A stretch of DNA of 64,000 bases from Lunularia cruciata. Taxonomy: Eukaryota > Streptophyta > Marchantiopsida > Lunulariales > Lunulariaceae. A program made the position numbers and the translations under genes. This document shows positions 1-12,785 of this stretch, in pieces. The DNA lies in assembly GCA_948567375.1 (NCBI GenBank), contig OX419755.1:6763001-6827000 (forward strand). Reading direction: 5' to 3'. The notes beneath the pieces are model-generated. The model did not search any database and was not told the DNA's origin. It worked only from the letters and a program-made list of their open reading frames with translations. Each line of letters opens with the position of its first letter. Position 1 is the stretch's first letter.

Positions 1-1333
1 CTTGGATCTACTTTGCATCTTTGTCTTTAGAGTGGTCACTGCCACTATCTTTTGATGCCCCGTCTTGGCAAAGTGTTCATTGCTTCCTCATATCTGTCTT
101 ATGTAATGTTGCTTGTTTGTGTCCGCATCTTGCTATAAATTTGGATGAAAGTGAGACATTATTCTCTATTTCTCCTCCAAAGTAAGCAAGTTCAAACCTA
201 AATCAAAATGTGCTACAAATAGCACAAAGTAGTGTGGCGGCATATTCATTCTCCAATTCACAATCATCTATCTTATTTGTTGGTGAAAGCACTTTGCCTA
301 GTTCACTTTTTTTCTTGTGAATGTCTGGTGGAAGAATATTGCCCATTGCTTTGTCATGTATATGGTGCACCTGGGTTTGAACATTGCCATCAAGGCCTCA
401 ACAATACTTCACCTCATCGACTCTTGATATGTATCCACCTTGTATCCATTATTAGTAAGAGGAACATTGAAGGAACTTCTCACCTTTGTAGTTTCTTCAA
501 AAGAACCACTCTTCTAATAAAAGGTGATCCTTGCCACATCTCCAACTTCCTTTCCTAAGACTAATCTTTAATCTGACTTTGTCCATCAAGTTGGATTTCC
601 TCTCTTTCCTTCCACTTTGGGATCATCCTCACAATTGTTGGTAGCAATTTCTGCCATGAACCTTGGAAAACTTGAGTTCCAATTCTAGGCCAAAAGTGTG
701 ATCTAAAGTCAACTCAAGACTTTAATCCTCACCACTGCATCTAACCTCCAAATTGCAAGATTCCTCATTGCAAGTGAAGGCTCTTCTTGCCACCCTTTGT
801 TGGCATCACAGGTTTTCTAACTCTCAAGCTTTGAAAAATCAAACCCTCATCTGGCCTCATGATTTTAACTCCTTTAGGACAACTACTAAGAGGAACAAGA
901 TAGCTTCTTGACATTTTGGCAATTCCTTGATGAAGTCTTAAACTTATAGCATTATGATGTGCGGTCATTCTTTAGCCAATCTTCACTTGTTACTCACACC
1001 TTCTACAAGCATTCTTCCTATCACTCTTGAAATTATCCCCCTCACAAATTAGCCATTTTCTTGATTATACCTTCTTGATTGGTTGGCCCAAAGAAAATTT
1101 GTTGCAATTTCCTTGGATTAGGTTGATCACTCCAAGGTAAAGTGTCCTTCCCTCAGGCATACACCCTTCAAGTCCAATCCAAGTTCTTCTTCCTCTAACC
1201 TAAAGTCATCTTCTTTGGGTATGAACCTAACACATAAATCTTCTCTTCTCTTCACCATTTGGCTTCAATTTTGCTTCAACAATACACTTGTTCTTTAAAA
1301 CTTGTCAAAAACAAAAAAAATGTGGGTACCATA
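1..1333. other. Unassigned AT-rich, pyrimidine-rich stretch
   Basis: No recognisable gene, LTR end or RNA gene. Homology of element A to element B starts only near 1334, where the match breaks abruptly, so this stretch is probably another insertion in A or a rearranged part of it. The short open frames at 232-558 and 765-968 match nothing I know. Confidence 0.4.
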
Positions 1334-1914
1334 GCAAATACTACATTCCTACCAGGTGTGGATCCTCTACCTTCACTTCTACTAACTCATCCTCTATGAC
1401 TTGCAACTCCTCTACCACTTGTCATAGTAGCCCTACCACTCCGTTACTCTAGGTGAAGGTCAAAGCATCAATCATTATTTTGACCAAATCTATGGCAATG
1501 GTCACATTGTCTCTATGCTGGTTGTGATGCATCAAAGGTATTATGTCCAGTGCCTTGAGTGCATTTTCTCTTGTAGTGACTTCCACCATAAGTCCAACAA
1601 GCAATACCACCATTCATTAGCTATTATTGACCTAAAAATGAAAGTAAGCTCTAGCTACTCTAGTCCTCCACTCACTCCATAGGATCTGAGCTATCTACTA
1701 TGTCCTTGGAAGCCAACATGGTGTGGTGCACTCTGCTGCACTCTAGAAGAAGTATCTCAACCAAATCTAAATATCACCGCTCTTTTCTCCACCATATTGA
1801 GCTTAATATGCTTAGCCAAACTAAAGACCACTACCAAAGTAAGTGAAGTAGCTTATAATAATATAGCATCACATACTCTACATCACAACTCCTCATTTAG
1901 GATCTTATACCAAA
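1334..1914 (-). pseudogene. Element A, fragment 1: decayed gag zinc-knuckle region
   Basis: This aligns base by base (many C/T and G/A differences) with the gag zinc-knuckle part of element B at about 19750-20340, same strand. It holds several stop codons. The alignment continues at 7492 after chromovirus G1 is skipped, so G1 split this gag. A is the oldest copy of the methyltransferase-bearing family in the window and runs off the left edge; its other pieces are 7492-9538 and 41580-42036. Confidence 0.85.
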
Positions 1915-2301
1915 TTTAAAAGACCAAGATCAAGGAGAGAAATAGGAGAATAGAAGATCACATTGGGACACTTGAGTATAGGAAACTCCAAATACCTAGC
2001 ATGAGCTTTGGCTTTGGTATTTATAGGGAGTATACAAGGCTCAAGGAAGCTTCTTAAGAAGCTTTCTTGAGCCACTTTCTTAGAGTGCAAGCCAAGTTAA
2101 CCAAGAAGCTTCCTTTTAGAAGTCGTCTACTTTGCATGCAAGCTAAGCTAGTAGGAAGCTTCTAGAAGTTACCTACTTGGGGTGCAAGCTAAGCTAATTG
2201 GGAAGCTTCCTAGAAACTTCTAGAATATTCTAGGTTGATTTGGCATATTTGCTACTTTGTTAGTCCTAACTAACTTCATCATTAAACTCCATATTGTTAC
2301 A
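1915..2301 (-). repeat. G1 3' LTR
   Basis: Copy of 7080-7491 with several small deletions. Its outer end has TG mutated to TT; the inner end reads TTGTTACA. It contains clustered AAGCTTC-type short repeats and, on the minus strand, a TATAAATA box (2018-2025) as in an LTR promoter. Confidence 0.9.
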
Positions 2302-2339
2302 TATTCTCCCACAACTAATTGGTGATGTCCTCATTGCCA

Positions 2340-2480
2340 CTAAAGCTTCAAACTCCTAGATGGCCATTTGTGCATTCTAGAGATGAGAAAGAGATTCCCA
2401 TGTGGCATCATGAAGGAGATACATTTTCCAAAGGACCTTGTACTCCATATGTTGTCAACCACCTCATGGATGTGGTGACA
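2340..2480 (-). pseudogene. G1 chromodomain remnant
   Basis: The minus strand reads a short peptide with the chromodomain hallmark YKVLWK followed by DATWES and a helix ending NAQMAI.EFEAL (dot marks a stop). Chromodomains at the integrase C-terminus bind histone marks and steer integration; they define chromoviruses. The frame differs from the integrase frame upstream and contains stops, so it is dead. Confidence 0.75.
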
Positions 2481-2592
2481 CACAAGGATACAATCAACTT
2501 TTTACTCCTCATGGTCATTGATAGGGATGGGAAGATGAAGAGGTTGGACATGAGAGGAAAAATAAGATGGATTAGGAACAAAGAGTTTCAAC

Positions 2593-3225
2593 TTAGAAAT
2601 TTGAAAGATAGGGTGGATGCGCATATGACAAGGCAAGGCAAGTCAATAAGCAACAGATGATTTGGGTGACATCAAAGAGTCCTATCCAATTAGGGGTGAG
2701 TTTACAAACTTGGGTATCAAGTGAGAGGGGTAGGTTACTAGAGGAGAATATGACCTTATCACCAACTTGAGAAGTGAGATCACAATGATGGTGATCCGCA
2801 TATTGTTTTTGATGATTTTGAGCAACAAGGAGATGAGATTTAGCTTGTTGGAGGGATTGGGATATGGTGGTCAAGAAGGTGGAAGTATGGGGGACATGAG
2901 ATGGAGGAGAAGCAAGAAGAGAATCAGGAACAAGTGGATCTTGGCCAAAATTGAGGAAGAAAAGAGGGAATCCGGTGCTTACCTATTTGGAATTATTGTA
3001 TGCAAACTCCTTAATTGCAAGACATTCATCACAATTAGTATGGTGGATGTTGATGAATGCAAAAATCATATCCTCCAAGGTGCAATTTGCACAATCAATT
3101 TGTCCATTAGTTTGAGGATGATAGGTTGTGAACAAAGTAAGCTTGGTGTCAAGTATCAAGAAGAGTGCTTGCCAAATTTTCCAAATGAATTGAGCATCAC
3201 GGTCTGAGATGAGTACGTGAGGCAT
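2593..3225 (-). pseudogene. G1 integrase (catalytic core end and C-terminal domain)
   Basis: The frame at 2983-3225 has ISDRDAQF (second catalytic Asp) and YHPQTNGQID, where the catalytic Glu of the usual QTE is Asp. The frame at 2593-2874 has the C-terminal integrase signature VGDKVIF. The two parts are in different frames and upstream parts are interrupted. The enzyme would have inserted the cDNA; it is inactive here. Confidence 0.85.
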
Positions 3226-3631
3226 CCCATGATGCTTGAAGACAATGTCAAAGTAGATCTATGCCAATGTTGGAGCATCCACCATATCAATGGTTGGTGC
3301 TAAATGGATTTGCTTATGAAGCTTATCCACAAACACCACAATTGTTGTGTGGCCTTGCTTTGTCTTGGGCAAGGATGTGATAAGAACCAAGTCCACATGT
3401 TCCCATCAAGCAGATGGAATAGGGAGTGGTTGAAGGAGTCCACTTGGTTTTTGGTTGCTAGCCTAGTTGCATTGGAAGATCTCACACAATCAGACAAAGT
3501 CTTGAATATCTTGTGTCATGGCCACCACCATTAGCATTGGAGAATACCCAAGGTCTTGTCCACACCCATGTGACCAACGATTGGTAAATCATGGGCTTCT
3601 TAGAGGCACACAAGTTGGAGATCACCCTTGG

Positions 3632-4990
3632 CTAGAACATAAATTGGTTCTCATAGAATAGAATGCCTTCCTTGTAGGAGAAGGTTTTGTACTCCTTTTC
3701 ACATGCAGCAAGATGACCTTGTACCATCTGAAAGAAAGGATCTTGTTGTAGAGCTATATTAAACTTAATTTGGACTTTGGAGTCAATTGATACCGTTGTA
3801 ATTGCCGCCATAATGAGAGGAAGAGACTTCAAATCAGGTCATTGTGATAGGGCATCATGGAACCAACTAGGTTTGTACCCAAGTTTAATGTCAAAAAATT
3901 CTAGTTGTTCTTCCCATTGATGATGTCAACTCTTCATGTGTTCCAAGTGTCATATCTACAACAATGGTTTGTGATTAATTTGCATGATCACTTGTTTCTC
4001 CAAGAGATAATGCCTCCATACCTTCATGGCATATACCATTGTGAGTTTTCATGATCTTGAGTAGAGTAATTCCTTTCATCTATATTTAGTTGACAAGACA
4101 CAAAGGCAATGGGATGCAATCCATATGGGAATTCTTGCTACAACACGGCTCCAATTGCAAAGTTAAAAGCATCAAAATCAACCACACAAGGTAGTTGAGG
4201 ATCATATGGTTGAAGAATGGGTCTTGAAGACACCATATGTTTTATGGAATGCCTCTTTGTGCTTGGTGGTCCACTAAAGGCTCAAGTTCTTCCTCAAGAG
4301 ATCAGTCAATGATGCGGCTACATGAGCACAATAGTGGATGAATTATTGATAAAAATTAGCCAATCCATTAAATGCACATACTTCTATAGTATCATTTACA
4401 GTAGGCCAATTAGTAATGGCCTTGATTTTCTCTTCTTCTATCTTGATCTCCTTTGATGAGATCTTGTGACCCAAGAAGGTAACTTCCTTCTACCAAAAGG
4501 CACGCTTTGACTTCTTGTAGTAAAATTTCCACTATCAAAGTCGTATCAGGACTTCTTGCATGTGATCCACATGTTCTACCTTGTCTTGTTATAGATTAAG
4601 ATATCATCCATGAATACCACCATGTACCAATCTAATAGTCCATCCACCTAATGCATCTGATCCATGATGACTATTGGAGCATTAGTGAGCACAAAAGGTA
4701 GAACTCCCCACTCAAAATGCCCATATCTTGTATGAAAGGCAGTCTTTTGCATATCCTCCCTATCAATGAGGATTTTCCAATAGCCACTATGAAGATCCAA
4801 CTTGGAGAAATACCGTGCTCCACTCAATTGATCAAGCAAGTCATCAATTTGAGGCAAGGGATATGCATTCTTCATTGTTTGTTTATTGTGCCCACGGTAG
4901 TCAATATAGAAACAAAGTCCTCCATCCTTCTTTGGAACAAATAGTATAGGTACTCCCCAAGGAGATGTACTATATCATATTAAATCCTTC
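3632..4990 (-). pseudogene. G1 reverse transcriptase and RNase H remnant
   Basis: The frame at 4648-4875 carries RT motifs: [26 protein letters not shown] and a [10 protein letters not shown] block. Near 4577-4612 the minus strand reads FMDDILIY, the YxDD-type catalytic box of Ty3 elements. Further downstream, to about 3632, lies the connection/RNase H and spacer part with frameshifts and stops. Confidence 0.88.
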
Positions 4991-5160
4991 TCTAACAACT
5001 CCTTAAGTGTTGTTCACAACTCCTCCAACTCCTTTGGTGAGAGCCAATAGATTGGTCTACTCACTGAAGTATTACTTGGCAATAATTCAATCTTGAAGGG
5101 CATACCATGATTGAAGGGTAATCCCTTTGGCAAATCATCTAGAAACATGTATACAAACTC

Positions 5161-5820
5161 CTAAACTATTTGATGAACCATTGCTTGATGAGGTTCTTGA
5201 GTTTCCTCAGATTTGCCTTGTTTAATCAATGTGATCCACATTGCAAAAATAGACTTATTCTCCTCCAAAACTTGCTCTATGGTTGCTTCACTAACAAACT
5301 TCCCATCTAGGAGCTCATATTCCTTCAAAGCTTGCTCTATGGTTGCTTTCTTGATAAACTTCCCATCTTGGGGTTCATCTCCCTTCAAAGGTTGCTCTAT
5401 GGCTACCTTCTTGACAAACTCCTCATCTTGGGATTGATTGTTCTTAAGTGTCTTACTTAGAAGTGCCAAACAACCTAATCTGAAATTCCTATTTTGGTGT
5501 TGTACTTGAATTTGTTGTCTATTCCAATCAAATTGAACCTTATGAAGTTCAAGCCAAGGTAGACCTAAAATGACATCATAGTGTAGAGGTGCCACTACAA
5601 ACCTCATACACTCCAAATACTCTTTCTCAATCTTGAAAGTGACAAGATGCAAGAAATAGAATGCAGAACCCTTTCTACCATCCACCAACATCAATCTACT
5701 TCCAATTATTGGGTTGATAAGAATACATAATTCCTTTGCTAATTAAATAGACAAGTAATTTTTTGAACTTCTTGAATCAACCAAAATCCTACAACCATGA
5801 TCAGATATCATACCTTACTA
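5161..5820 (-). pseudogene. G1 aspartic protease region
   Basis: The minus strand has ILVDSRSS (active-site D-S motif, the usual G replaced by R) near 5765-5795 and the flap/C-terminal signature YDVILGLPWLELH further on. Between protease and RT are three imperfect tandem copies of a 20-codon unit containing KKATIEQALKE-like text (plus-strand 5265-5445), which looks like a local duplication in the linker. Confidence 0.8.
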
Positions 5821-7066
5821 GTGAAGCAAGCTTGCATAGGTCAAGCCTTCGATCCCATTGGAACTAATTAAGTTCCCAATATGTGACTCAAAATCTCCTA
5901 TTGGGATTCCTTGTTTCCTTGATCATTCTACTCCACAAACTACATTTGGATGACTTGTCGAGGTTGTACATTCTTGAGTGGACATTTAGCAATGCAATAT
6001 CCAATTTGGTGATAATAGACAACCACCATTTTGTCATAGTTTTTCTCTATCTATAGTGCCAAGTGGTCTCCATTGAATGGCATCAATCTCCATTGGTGTT
6101 GGCTCCTCCACCTGTGTGTAATGTATTGATAGGTTCTATGGAGGTCAAGGTCAAGACCAATATGTTGCAACCAAGCAATCAAAACGTTTTGCCAACCGCA
6201 TGGCTTCCTCCACATGTTATAGCTCTTGCATAGTTACCTCTAATTTGGTTTGTGACTTCAAGCCCCTCACAAATTAATCCAAAGCTTCACCTTCTTGTTT
6301 ATCTAGAATTTGCATGATGGTGTTTTGGAATTTATGATGTAACTTCTTAAGAAGCCAATCTACTTCAACTTTGCAAACTTATCTTGTGCAACTCATGTGG
6401 CATTAAAAGCTTGGAATTAGCTAATTATAATTGCACTCTTGAATTTTGCCCATGTCAAGATTGGTGCAAAAATTTGCCATTCAGCTTGCTCCACTCAGAA
6501 TCTCCACCATAGCTTTACTACCCATCCAATTGGCTGGAAGCCAAGAGAATCTATTTTTGTTCACCTTGAAGACTGGTAGCTTTGAAATAACAAAATGTGG
6601 TCAAGCTGTGGTCAAAAACAAAATTCTCCACTACACTTGGGAGATTCTTGCTTTCAAAAACCTTAGGTTTTTGAAATCAGATCTGGTCTTCTCCTTCTTG
6701 AATTGGTACTCTCTTTACATGTTCTTGTCATCAATGATCTTGTTCATCCAACAATCAAGTAAGTTGCTCAATTTGTTATTGCATAACAATGATAACCTTG
6801 GGCATTGCTGCCATGGTTACTACTTTATCACACCACTCCCAAAATATCTAATTTATTTACATATAGATGCAACACGTTCATCATTCTCCATTAGTTACAA
6901 TTAGAAGTACCAAGGGTTCCTTAGACAAGGTGATTCAAAAAATCTTACCCAAAGCATGAAGTGATGAACTGTGTGAAATGATGCTTGGGTAGTACTCCAA
7001 CACAAAAATCCCAATGGTTGGCAAAAATAGATTTGGTGGTCCATAGATTCAATCCATCCTATTTTT
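5821..7066 (-). pseudogene. G1 gag remnant and leader
   Basis: This lies between the protease and the primer-binding site, where gag is expected. No long frame survives. I assign it by position only. Confidence 0.6.
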
Positions 7067-7078
7067 CCTTTAATACCA
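7067..7078 (-). other. G1 primer-binding site (initiator-Met tRNA type)
   Basis: Directly inside the 5' LTR the minus strand reads TGGTATTAAAGG, a decayed match to TGGTATCAGAGC, the complement of the initiator-methionine tRNA 3' end used by most plant Ty3 elements. Three mismatches, two of them transitions. Confidence 0.8.
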
Positions 7079-7079
7079 A

Positions 7080-7491
7080 TGTAAAAGACCAAGATTGAGG
7101 AGAGAAATAGGAGAATGGAAGATCACTTTGGGACGCTTGAATGTAAAAATTCCAAATACCTAGCATGAGATTCGGCTTTGGTATTTATAGGGAGCATACA
7201 AGCCTCTTAAGAAGCTTCTCAAGAAGCTTCCTTGAGCCGCTTTCTTGGAGTGCAAGCCAAGTTCTCAAGAAGCTTCATTCTAGAAGCCGTTTACTTGGCA
7301 TGCAAGCTAAGCTAGTTGGAAGCTTCTAGAAGCTTTGTTCTAGAAGCTATCTACTTGGGATGCAAGCTAAGCTAACCGTGAAGCTTCTCAAGAAGCTTCC
7401 TAGATACCTCTAGAATATTCTAGGTTAATTTGGCATATTTGCTACTTCATTAGTCCTAACTAACTTCATTGCTAAACTCCATATTGTTACA
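7080..7491 (-). repeat. G1 5' LTR
   Basis: Begins TGTAAAAGACC and ends TTGTTACA, followed by the TSD CCAAA. A TATAAATA box on the minus strand (7182-7189) marks the promoter. Rich in AAGCTTC/GAAGCTT short repeats. Confidence 0.92.
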
Positions 7492-9538
7492 CCAAAATTA
7501 GATGATTTGGGTCCCAATAACTCCTTCAGTGAAACTGATAAATTTTCTCATGCAAGTGTATGCCTTTCATAGGCTCTCTCCAACCTTTTGCTTGAATTCT
7601 TGCAAGCTCCTCAACTTGTTGGTCCACACTCCTTGGTTCTACCTCAAGCACTAGAATAACTCCACCATGGGATTAAGCCTTGGTACTACACCACTTCTTG
7701 TAGTGGTACCCCCATTTGTAGTAGCACCTTCTCCAACTAGTGTAAGTCCACTAGATCCATCAACGCTACTAGAGCTAAAACTCATGGTACTACCAATCTA
7801 CCCCTAGTAACCGTGCCTAAAGTGATGTTCAATATTGTCCAATATTGTCTCTATAGCTCAATCTCCTCCAAGTGAGCTTTCTTGAACTCTTGATAGTCAT
7901 CCATTGGTAGACCCTCCAAGTGCTAAAACAACCTTTTCCATGCCATGAAGGGTGTGAATAAATTTGGGTTCCACATCACTATAGATCACACTAACTATCA
8001 AACTTCCAGATGAAGTTATCCAACTCAACGGTACCCACTATAGTTGAGTAGTTCTTGGGACCTTTAAAAGCTCCATAAATATCATCCATATCCCACAACA
8101 ATGATGTGACAAACTAAGTGCATTGTCAATTGAATCAACTCCTATATCAAATTTCAAATTAGAGTCAATCTCCTCTCTTATTAGGCTAATGTTGAGTGCC
8201 ACTTTGTGTAAACTCATTGTTTACTATAGTGCTTTCTCCTCTAGAATCTCCAAAGAACTCTATTGTGACAATGTAACTTAAACTGCAACCGTAACCACCA
8301 CAAGTACTCCACCAAGGATCAGCACCAAGTGCCACCATCAACTAAACACCACACACTAATGTAACTCTAATTATAATAACTACACTAGATGAAAGTGTGA
8401 CATATAACTTGCTATCACAACACATACTCTCACGGTCTATAGGTCATCAATTCTTACCTCACCAAAAAGAAACATAGGAAGTCTAATTGGTCATCACTCT
8501 AGCCTCACTTCCAAGAGCACACCAGAATACCACCACTCTAAAGTCATGGTACCTCACACAACCATGATGCACAAATAGGAAGTAGAGAATAGAAGAAGTC
8601 CAATCACAAGGAGTCTAAATGAAACCCACCATCTCATAAATCAACACCACACTAACTCTACCACTATTTGGCATTTGATATAACATGAGTATCTCCCTAC
8701 TCTTAAGCTACCAAGATCACCAAGGATATGATCAAACCGCCTCTCCTAGCCAAAGTCACATGTGTATAGGTATTAGTCAACCAAGTACTAGAACAAGTGA
8801 AGGTGGACCAATTGGCTAGGTATCAGTCTAAGAACTAGAGATCTATGGTTCAAACATTGTTGCATATAATCTAGAAAGGTAAGCAGATTTTTCCAAGCAA
8901 GAACCAAAAAATTATCTAAACTAGCTAGCCTCACGCTGGCTTGTTGGCCTTTCTAGGTCTTTATAGCCTCTCTAGCTCACAACCTTATGCCTTTAAATGC
9001 CTAAATGAGACCTTTTTTCCTTGCCAATTCAAACACTCTCCAAATATTTCCAAGCTTCATCCAAATCTAGCCAACTCAAGCACTACCTAGTGCAACTTGG
9101 GCAAACCATAACTCTGGGTAACTTCCACCAATCTGATGCACCTTCTCTACAATTGGCAAATTACCAAATCCTCTTCTAACTCTCAACTCAAGCCAAATTG
9201 AGATAATTGTGATCTCCAAATCCCTAATTTGAGTGGATTGGTCCCAATTCCATCTTCAATTTTCCATTTTGAGCTCAATTTACACCAAATTGATCACGAT
9301 CTCATCTCTGTGCTCAAATTAAATACCCAATATCTCAAATTAACTCAATCCTCATAAATTTGGCCAATGCTTCCGCACATTGTTTGCCCCATTGCCAAAT
9401 ATGCATCAATTTGCATAGGATTTCCATACACAATCACTCTCAAGGATATCTAGGACCATGATTGAAGGTACTAATGGTTAGCTAGGCTTGGAGATATCAC
9501 CAACATCCTTAGTCCATGCACTTGATTTCCCCTTGCTC
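7492..9538 (-). pseudogene. Element A, fragment 2: gag N-terminal part and leader
   Basis: This aligns with element B from about 20340 through gag start (about 8240 here) and the 1.3-kb leader up to just short of the 5' X block. It stops at 9538, where element E is inserted; the missing last few leader bases and the X block follow at 41580-42036. CG dinucleotides are almost absent and gag is full of stops. Confidence 0.88.
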
Positions 9539-10486
9539 TATGATACACACATAATGTTTTTTTGATAATTTTTAGGATAGAAAGTCTATCTTTAAGTAGG
9601 AAAGGAGATTAGATGAAGAGAATTGGTGTATTTGTATTTGAAGTAGTAGATCCAATCTGATCCAAAGGAAGTTGACTTTGGCTCAAAGGAAATGAAGACT
9701 TAGATTGGACTTGGAAGTACAAATGATGCAAAGTGAGGATACTTCACATCAAAATGAAGAACCTAATTTGAGGATTCTTAACAACCTTGACTCAAGCCAT
9801 ACCAGCCAAGAAGCTACACTTGAGAATGGTTACTTTGTGTGAGGATAAATTCAAAAGTGACAAGAATAATTCATGCATAAGAGGAGATTCTTGATTGAGG
9901 TTTGACTGAAAAATGACTATGAATCAGAAGAATATAAAATCAAGACTTTGTCTGCAATGTTGAAAGACTATCTTGTGCCTTTGAGTAGTTGTCTTGATCA
10001 TGTTAGAATCACAAGCTGAGTCATGGGTTTTCTATGTGTGAAACCAAGTGAGGAGAGAAGCACAATGTTTTCCAAGGAAGGAACACAAGTTTCAACCATC
10101 TTGGTCCAAAATCCTATAATTAAACAAGTTGATATGGTAGCCAAATTCAAAGTCTTGAACTAACTTTGGATCACTTTCTTGGCATGGAACTAGAATCTAA
10201 AATTTCCAAGGTTCATGATAGAGATTACAGCTAGCAATTGTGAGCATGGTCTAAAGAAAGAGGGGAAGAGAGGAAACCTAAGTTGCTAGACTGAATCCAA
10301 TTGGAGGATAATCTTAGGACATGATGTAAGAGAGCTTATAAGGACCACTTTCAATTGGAAGTGTGATCTTATAGAAGAAAATGAGGAGCTAAAGGTGTCC
10401 TTCAATGAACCTTGCAAGGAAAATGGATACAAGGTAGACACCTATGTAGATCTGATGAGGTGAAATATTTTCAAGGCCATGATGGC
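9539..10486 (+). pseudogene. Element E, left part
   Basis: AT-rich with purine-rich plus strand. A short frame before the C insertion reads CDLIEENEELKVSFNE, an acidic stretch of unknown function. The same unit continues at 34227-34696 after C. TSD TGGC (10483-10486) marks the C insertion. Confidence 0.6.
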
Positions 10487-10938
10487 TATCACACCATTTG
10501 TAGTGTCACACCTAGATTGCTTGGACTCTAGAGTAGTAGTGTTCGTAGCTAAGAGTATTTTGGTAGTTACTCATAAACTACTTGTTGACAATCAGATTTT
10601 GTGTTTGGGTACTGACTACATGGTAAAGCCGACGGTCACTTAGCACCATTCACATTGTTGGGTGTGCCGTCAACAAGACCATTAGGCTTTGAGACCTAGC
10701 TTGAGTCCAAGTAGTATACTTTTGAAGTGCAGCTCACAAAAGCTCACTTCTTTGATGTTGAACCTTTGAGTTCTTGGCTATGGTGGACAAAGGTCGGTGA
10801 ATGTCACTAAGATTCTCTTAGCTAGAGTGGATATGGTTTGATTATAGTCAATGTCTCATTGTTGGTAGATTATAGAGTGACAAATCAAGTACTGATTTGA
10901 TTGAGTGTGATTTGAGTTGTGTAAACAAACTGATTATA
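10487..10938 (+). repeat. Element C 5' X block (A1)
   Basis: Begins TATCACACC (from TGTCACGCC in B) and ends CTGATTATA. It aligns along its length with the X blocks of B (22500-22955 reversed) and A (41597-42036 reversed). No Y block follows; the leader starts at once, without a recognisable tRNA primer-binding site. Confidence 0.88.
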
Positions 10939-12785
10939 TCAAAGAAGTGAGGTAAGAGTGAAATTTGGTGCAAGAACTAACAGTGCTAGTGGTATCTCCA
11001 AGACTTGCTGATCATTGGTAGCTTGATCTATAACACCCATTTGTGCATGTGTTTAGTATTGTGATATTTAGCTTGGTATTACAAGTACTTAAGAGATATT
11101 ATTTATATAGAGATAAAGGATGGTTCTATATTAGTCATGGTTAGCTAAAGTTAGTCATAGCTAAGATAGTGGGGACCTTACTTTAGAGGAAGTAGAAAAG
11201 ATGAGCACCACTATTTTGGATTTAAGTGTGTTGACTTGGTATTATTCCTAGGTGTTTGGCTTTGAGGAAAGAGTTGAGAACTCTTGGGCCCGCAAGCCTT
11301 TTTGTTTTGGATTCTTCTTTAGTCCAAGGATAGCCCATGTGAAGGAATCCTTGACTTAGTGGTTGGGTCAAGATAGGACCACATGCTTAGGGGAATATGC
11401 CCATGTGAATGGATATTCCTTTCTACTTTTTGACTTTATTTGACTTTTAGTCTAGTAACTTGAGTTACTACGGTAATTAGTAACTTTGGTATGTAACTAT
11501 TTCATAAGTATATAAACAAGGGGTGAGGAGGTACTCATCATCCTTTCATTTACAACTATTTCTCTCTCATTGAGTTCTCTAGTGAGCAATGTCTTGAGTC
11601 TTGGAGTGTTAGCCTTGGAGGAGTATGATGGAGTTGGGATTCCTTGCCTTCTTAGTCCATGGTGCGCTACCATAATAGCCATCAGAGGTTCATCCTGAGT
11701 GAGAGACAGGCCGGCTCACAGATCAAAGTTTTGATTTTCCCTAATGTCTAAAAGCTCATTCAATGATGTAGATTTGGCAATGAGGTAGACAATGTACAGA
11801 AGTACTAGCCAAATTTTGACAAAGAGAAGAAATTTTCAAGCGGTAGTTGTGTTTTTGAGCCAAGAGTTGAAAGTAGGATCAATTTGGTGCAAGTTGAGCT
11901 TCAGAAAGTGAAAGTGGGGTTGTGAACCTATCCTCATGAATTTGTGATTTGAAGAAACCTATCATTTCAATTTGGCTCAAGGGAAGCGTTAGTGGAGGAT
12001 TTGGTAGGCAGCCAACTTTGGAGATTTATATCAAATTTTATATTAGATTTTGGCCAGATTTGGAGGAGTTTGCTTGTTGGCCAAATTCGGATAGAGTTTG
12101 AAGTGGCAAGAAGAAAGGCCTTATTTGGCATTTAGAGGCTTTGTGGCATAGGATTGTGGGCTATGAGAGGCTACAAAGGCCTAGAAGGGCCACTAGCTTG
12201 TTGCCATGAGGCTAGCTAATTTAGAGTAGATTTTGCTCATTGTTTGGCAAAATATGCCCACCCGGCTAGATTGTGCGCAACAAGGTTTGACCTTAGATCT
12301 ATGGTTCCTATATTGGTGCCCTAGCCAATTGGTCCATCCTTGCTTGTTGTCTGAATAATTGTTTCATTGTTATCTATATACTTGTAACTTTGGCTAGGAG
12401 AGACATTTTGATCTCATTCTTGGTGATCCTAGTAGCTTAGGAAGTAGATAACTCATATTATATCAAATACAAAATGGTGGTAGAGTCAATCTAGTGTTGA
12501 TTTATGATGGAGGGTTTTCATTTAGATTTCTTGTAAATGGATCTCCTCTATTCTCTACTACCTATTTGTGCAACATGTTTGTGTGAGGTGCATAGACTTT
12601 AGAGCGTTGGTGCTCTGGTGTGCTCTTGGTAGTGAGGCTGGAGTGATATCCAATCAGACTACCTATGTTTCTCTTTGGTGAGACAAGAAGTGATAACTTG
12701 CAGATTGTGAGAGTGCATGTTGTGATAGTAGATTATAGGTTGCACTTTCCCCTAGTATAGTTGTCGTAATTAGAGCTACATTAGT
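10939..12785 (+). other. Element C leader (interrupted by a solo LTR)
   Basis: Aligns with the leader of B (21181-22499 reversed). It includes the conserved string GGTATCTCCAAG near 10990. A solo LTR of family S2 splits it at 11029-11720. No gene. Confidence 0.8.
11029..11720 (+). repeat. Solo LTR, family S2 (692 bp)
   Basis: Begins TATAACACCC (from TGTAACACCC) and ends GGCTCACA, with 4-bp TSD GATC at 11025-11028 and 11721-11724. It is the reverse-orientation relative of 26157-26846. A TATATAAA box near 11510 fits an LTR promoter. No internal coding region, so it is a solo LTR left by recombination. Confidence 0.87.

Larger units (their letters stand above)
1915..7491 (-). mobile_element. 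G1: full-length Ty3/gypsy chromovirus with both LTRs and TSD
   Basis: Two similar LTRs (1915-2301 and 7080-7491) start with TG-type and end with CA-type bases and flank a decayed gag-pol on the minus strand. The flanking 5-bp duplication CCAAA is exact (1910-1914 and 7492-7496). Next to the 5' LTR lies a primer-binding site resembling initiator-methionine tRNA; next to the 3' LTR the minus strand reads a purine tract (GTGGGAGAA). Domain order is gag, protease, RT, RNase H, integrase, chromodomain. The LTRs differ by many substitutions and indels and the frames are broken, so the insertion is old and inactive. Confidence 0.93.
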
